A stretch of DNA of 13,669 bases from an uncultured Clostridium sp. (GTDB lineage Bacteria; Bacillota_I; Bacilli_A; RF39; UBA660): positions 1 through 13,669 of the forward strand of contig CABUQZ010000030.1 of the NCBI GenBank assembly GCA_902493795.1, written 5' to 3'. A program made the position numbers and the translations under genes. Shown here piece by piece: positions 13,550 to 13,669 of this stretch. A model generated the notes under the pieces. The model ran no database searches. It had not been told where the DNA came from and saw nothing but the letters and a program-made list of their open reading frames with translations. Position 1 is the stretch's first letter. Each line of letters begins with the position of its first letter.

Positions 13550-13669
13550 GTGACAATCTAAATAAAGTCAAGTTTAATTTTGCATTTAGTTTTTATATAT
13601 TATTGCATGACAAAAAAGACCTACTAAGGTAGATTTTTAAAATTTTTTATGTTATATTATTTTTGCACA
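13550..13669. other. Intergenic end of the window with no gene seen
   Basis: These 120 AT-rich bases hold only weak structures. CTAAAT (13558-13563) with ATTTAG (13584-13589) followed by TTTTT, and a 4-bp stem around 13622-13632 followed by TTTTT, could be backup terminators. A TATATT near the very end could be a -10 of a gene beyond the window. None is well supported. Confidence 0.4.

Noticed and set aside
13558..13589. CTAAAT/ATTTAG inverted repeat as the acyltransferase terminator
   Set aside because: It is only a 6-bp A/T-rich stem with a 20-base loop. The longer stem at 13502-13547 with nine T is the better candidate.
1..13669. CRISPR array, toxin-antitoxin, phage or insertion element
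   Set aside because: There are no regularly spaced repeats, transposase, integrase or terminal inverted repeats, and gene content is chromosomal housekeeping and envelope functions throughout.

Overview
The window is a compact, very AT-rich stretch of a Bacillota-type chromosome. The best guess is an uncultured gut lineage of the Bacilli, near the Mollicutes-like groups (RF39-type). This is inferred from A/T-rich codon choice (AGA for arginine, TTA for leucine), SD sequences of the AGGAGG/GGTGAT kind, 'extended -10' promoters (TGnTATAAT), a zinc-ribbon L33 protein beside an EF-P with the B. subtilis-type KPGKG loop, and the pair nfo plus a DUF2624-like gene, which are also neighbours in Bacillus. 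Tryptophan is always TGG and no TGA occurs in frame, so the standard code applies. No TGA is used as a stop among the 15 genes either. The species cannot be named from the sequence.

Layout. 1-733: the 3' part of a type IV pilin-like gene and its terminator. 732-1908: nfo (endonuclease IV, base-excision repair) converging on a small DUF2624-like gene, with a shared bidirectional terminator. 1978-3873: a class B penicillin-binding protein (cell-wall transpeptidase). 3889-4778: two tandem promoters, then rpmG and efp (translation) and a terminator. 4803-5057: an unrecognised 84-residue protein. 5060-10018: an envelope-stress-style module made of an ABC ATPase, an 803-residue FtsX/MacB-type permease, an OmpR-type response regulator and a histidine kinase. 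A direct repeat with an 11-bp period lies in front of it, and a terminator-like hairpin sits directly against the regulator's SD. 10026-11846: a DMT/EamA-type transporter followed tightly by trxB (thioredoxin reductase). 11833-12333 (minus strand): a CmpB-type (PF06541) membrane protein. 12377-13549: a PlsC-type acyltransferase with its own promoter and an AT-rich terminator overlapping its 3' end.

How the genes fit together. Much of the window concerns the cell envelope: pilin, PBP, ABC/two-component module, acyltransferase and two membrane proteins. The rest is housekeeping (DNA repair, ribosome, EF-P, redox). The most testable new idea is regulatory. The 15-base motif in front of the ABC operon recurs with one mismatch at the -35 of the phospholipid acyltransferase promoter, in the same register, so both may be bound by the response regulator encoded here. 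I see no mobile element, CRISPR array, tRNA or rRNA, and no clear evidence of an entirely new system. All intergenic stretches are shorter than 300 bases.
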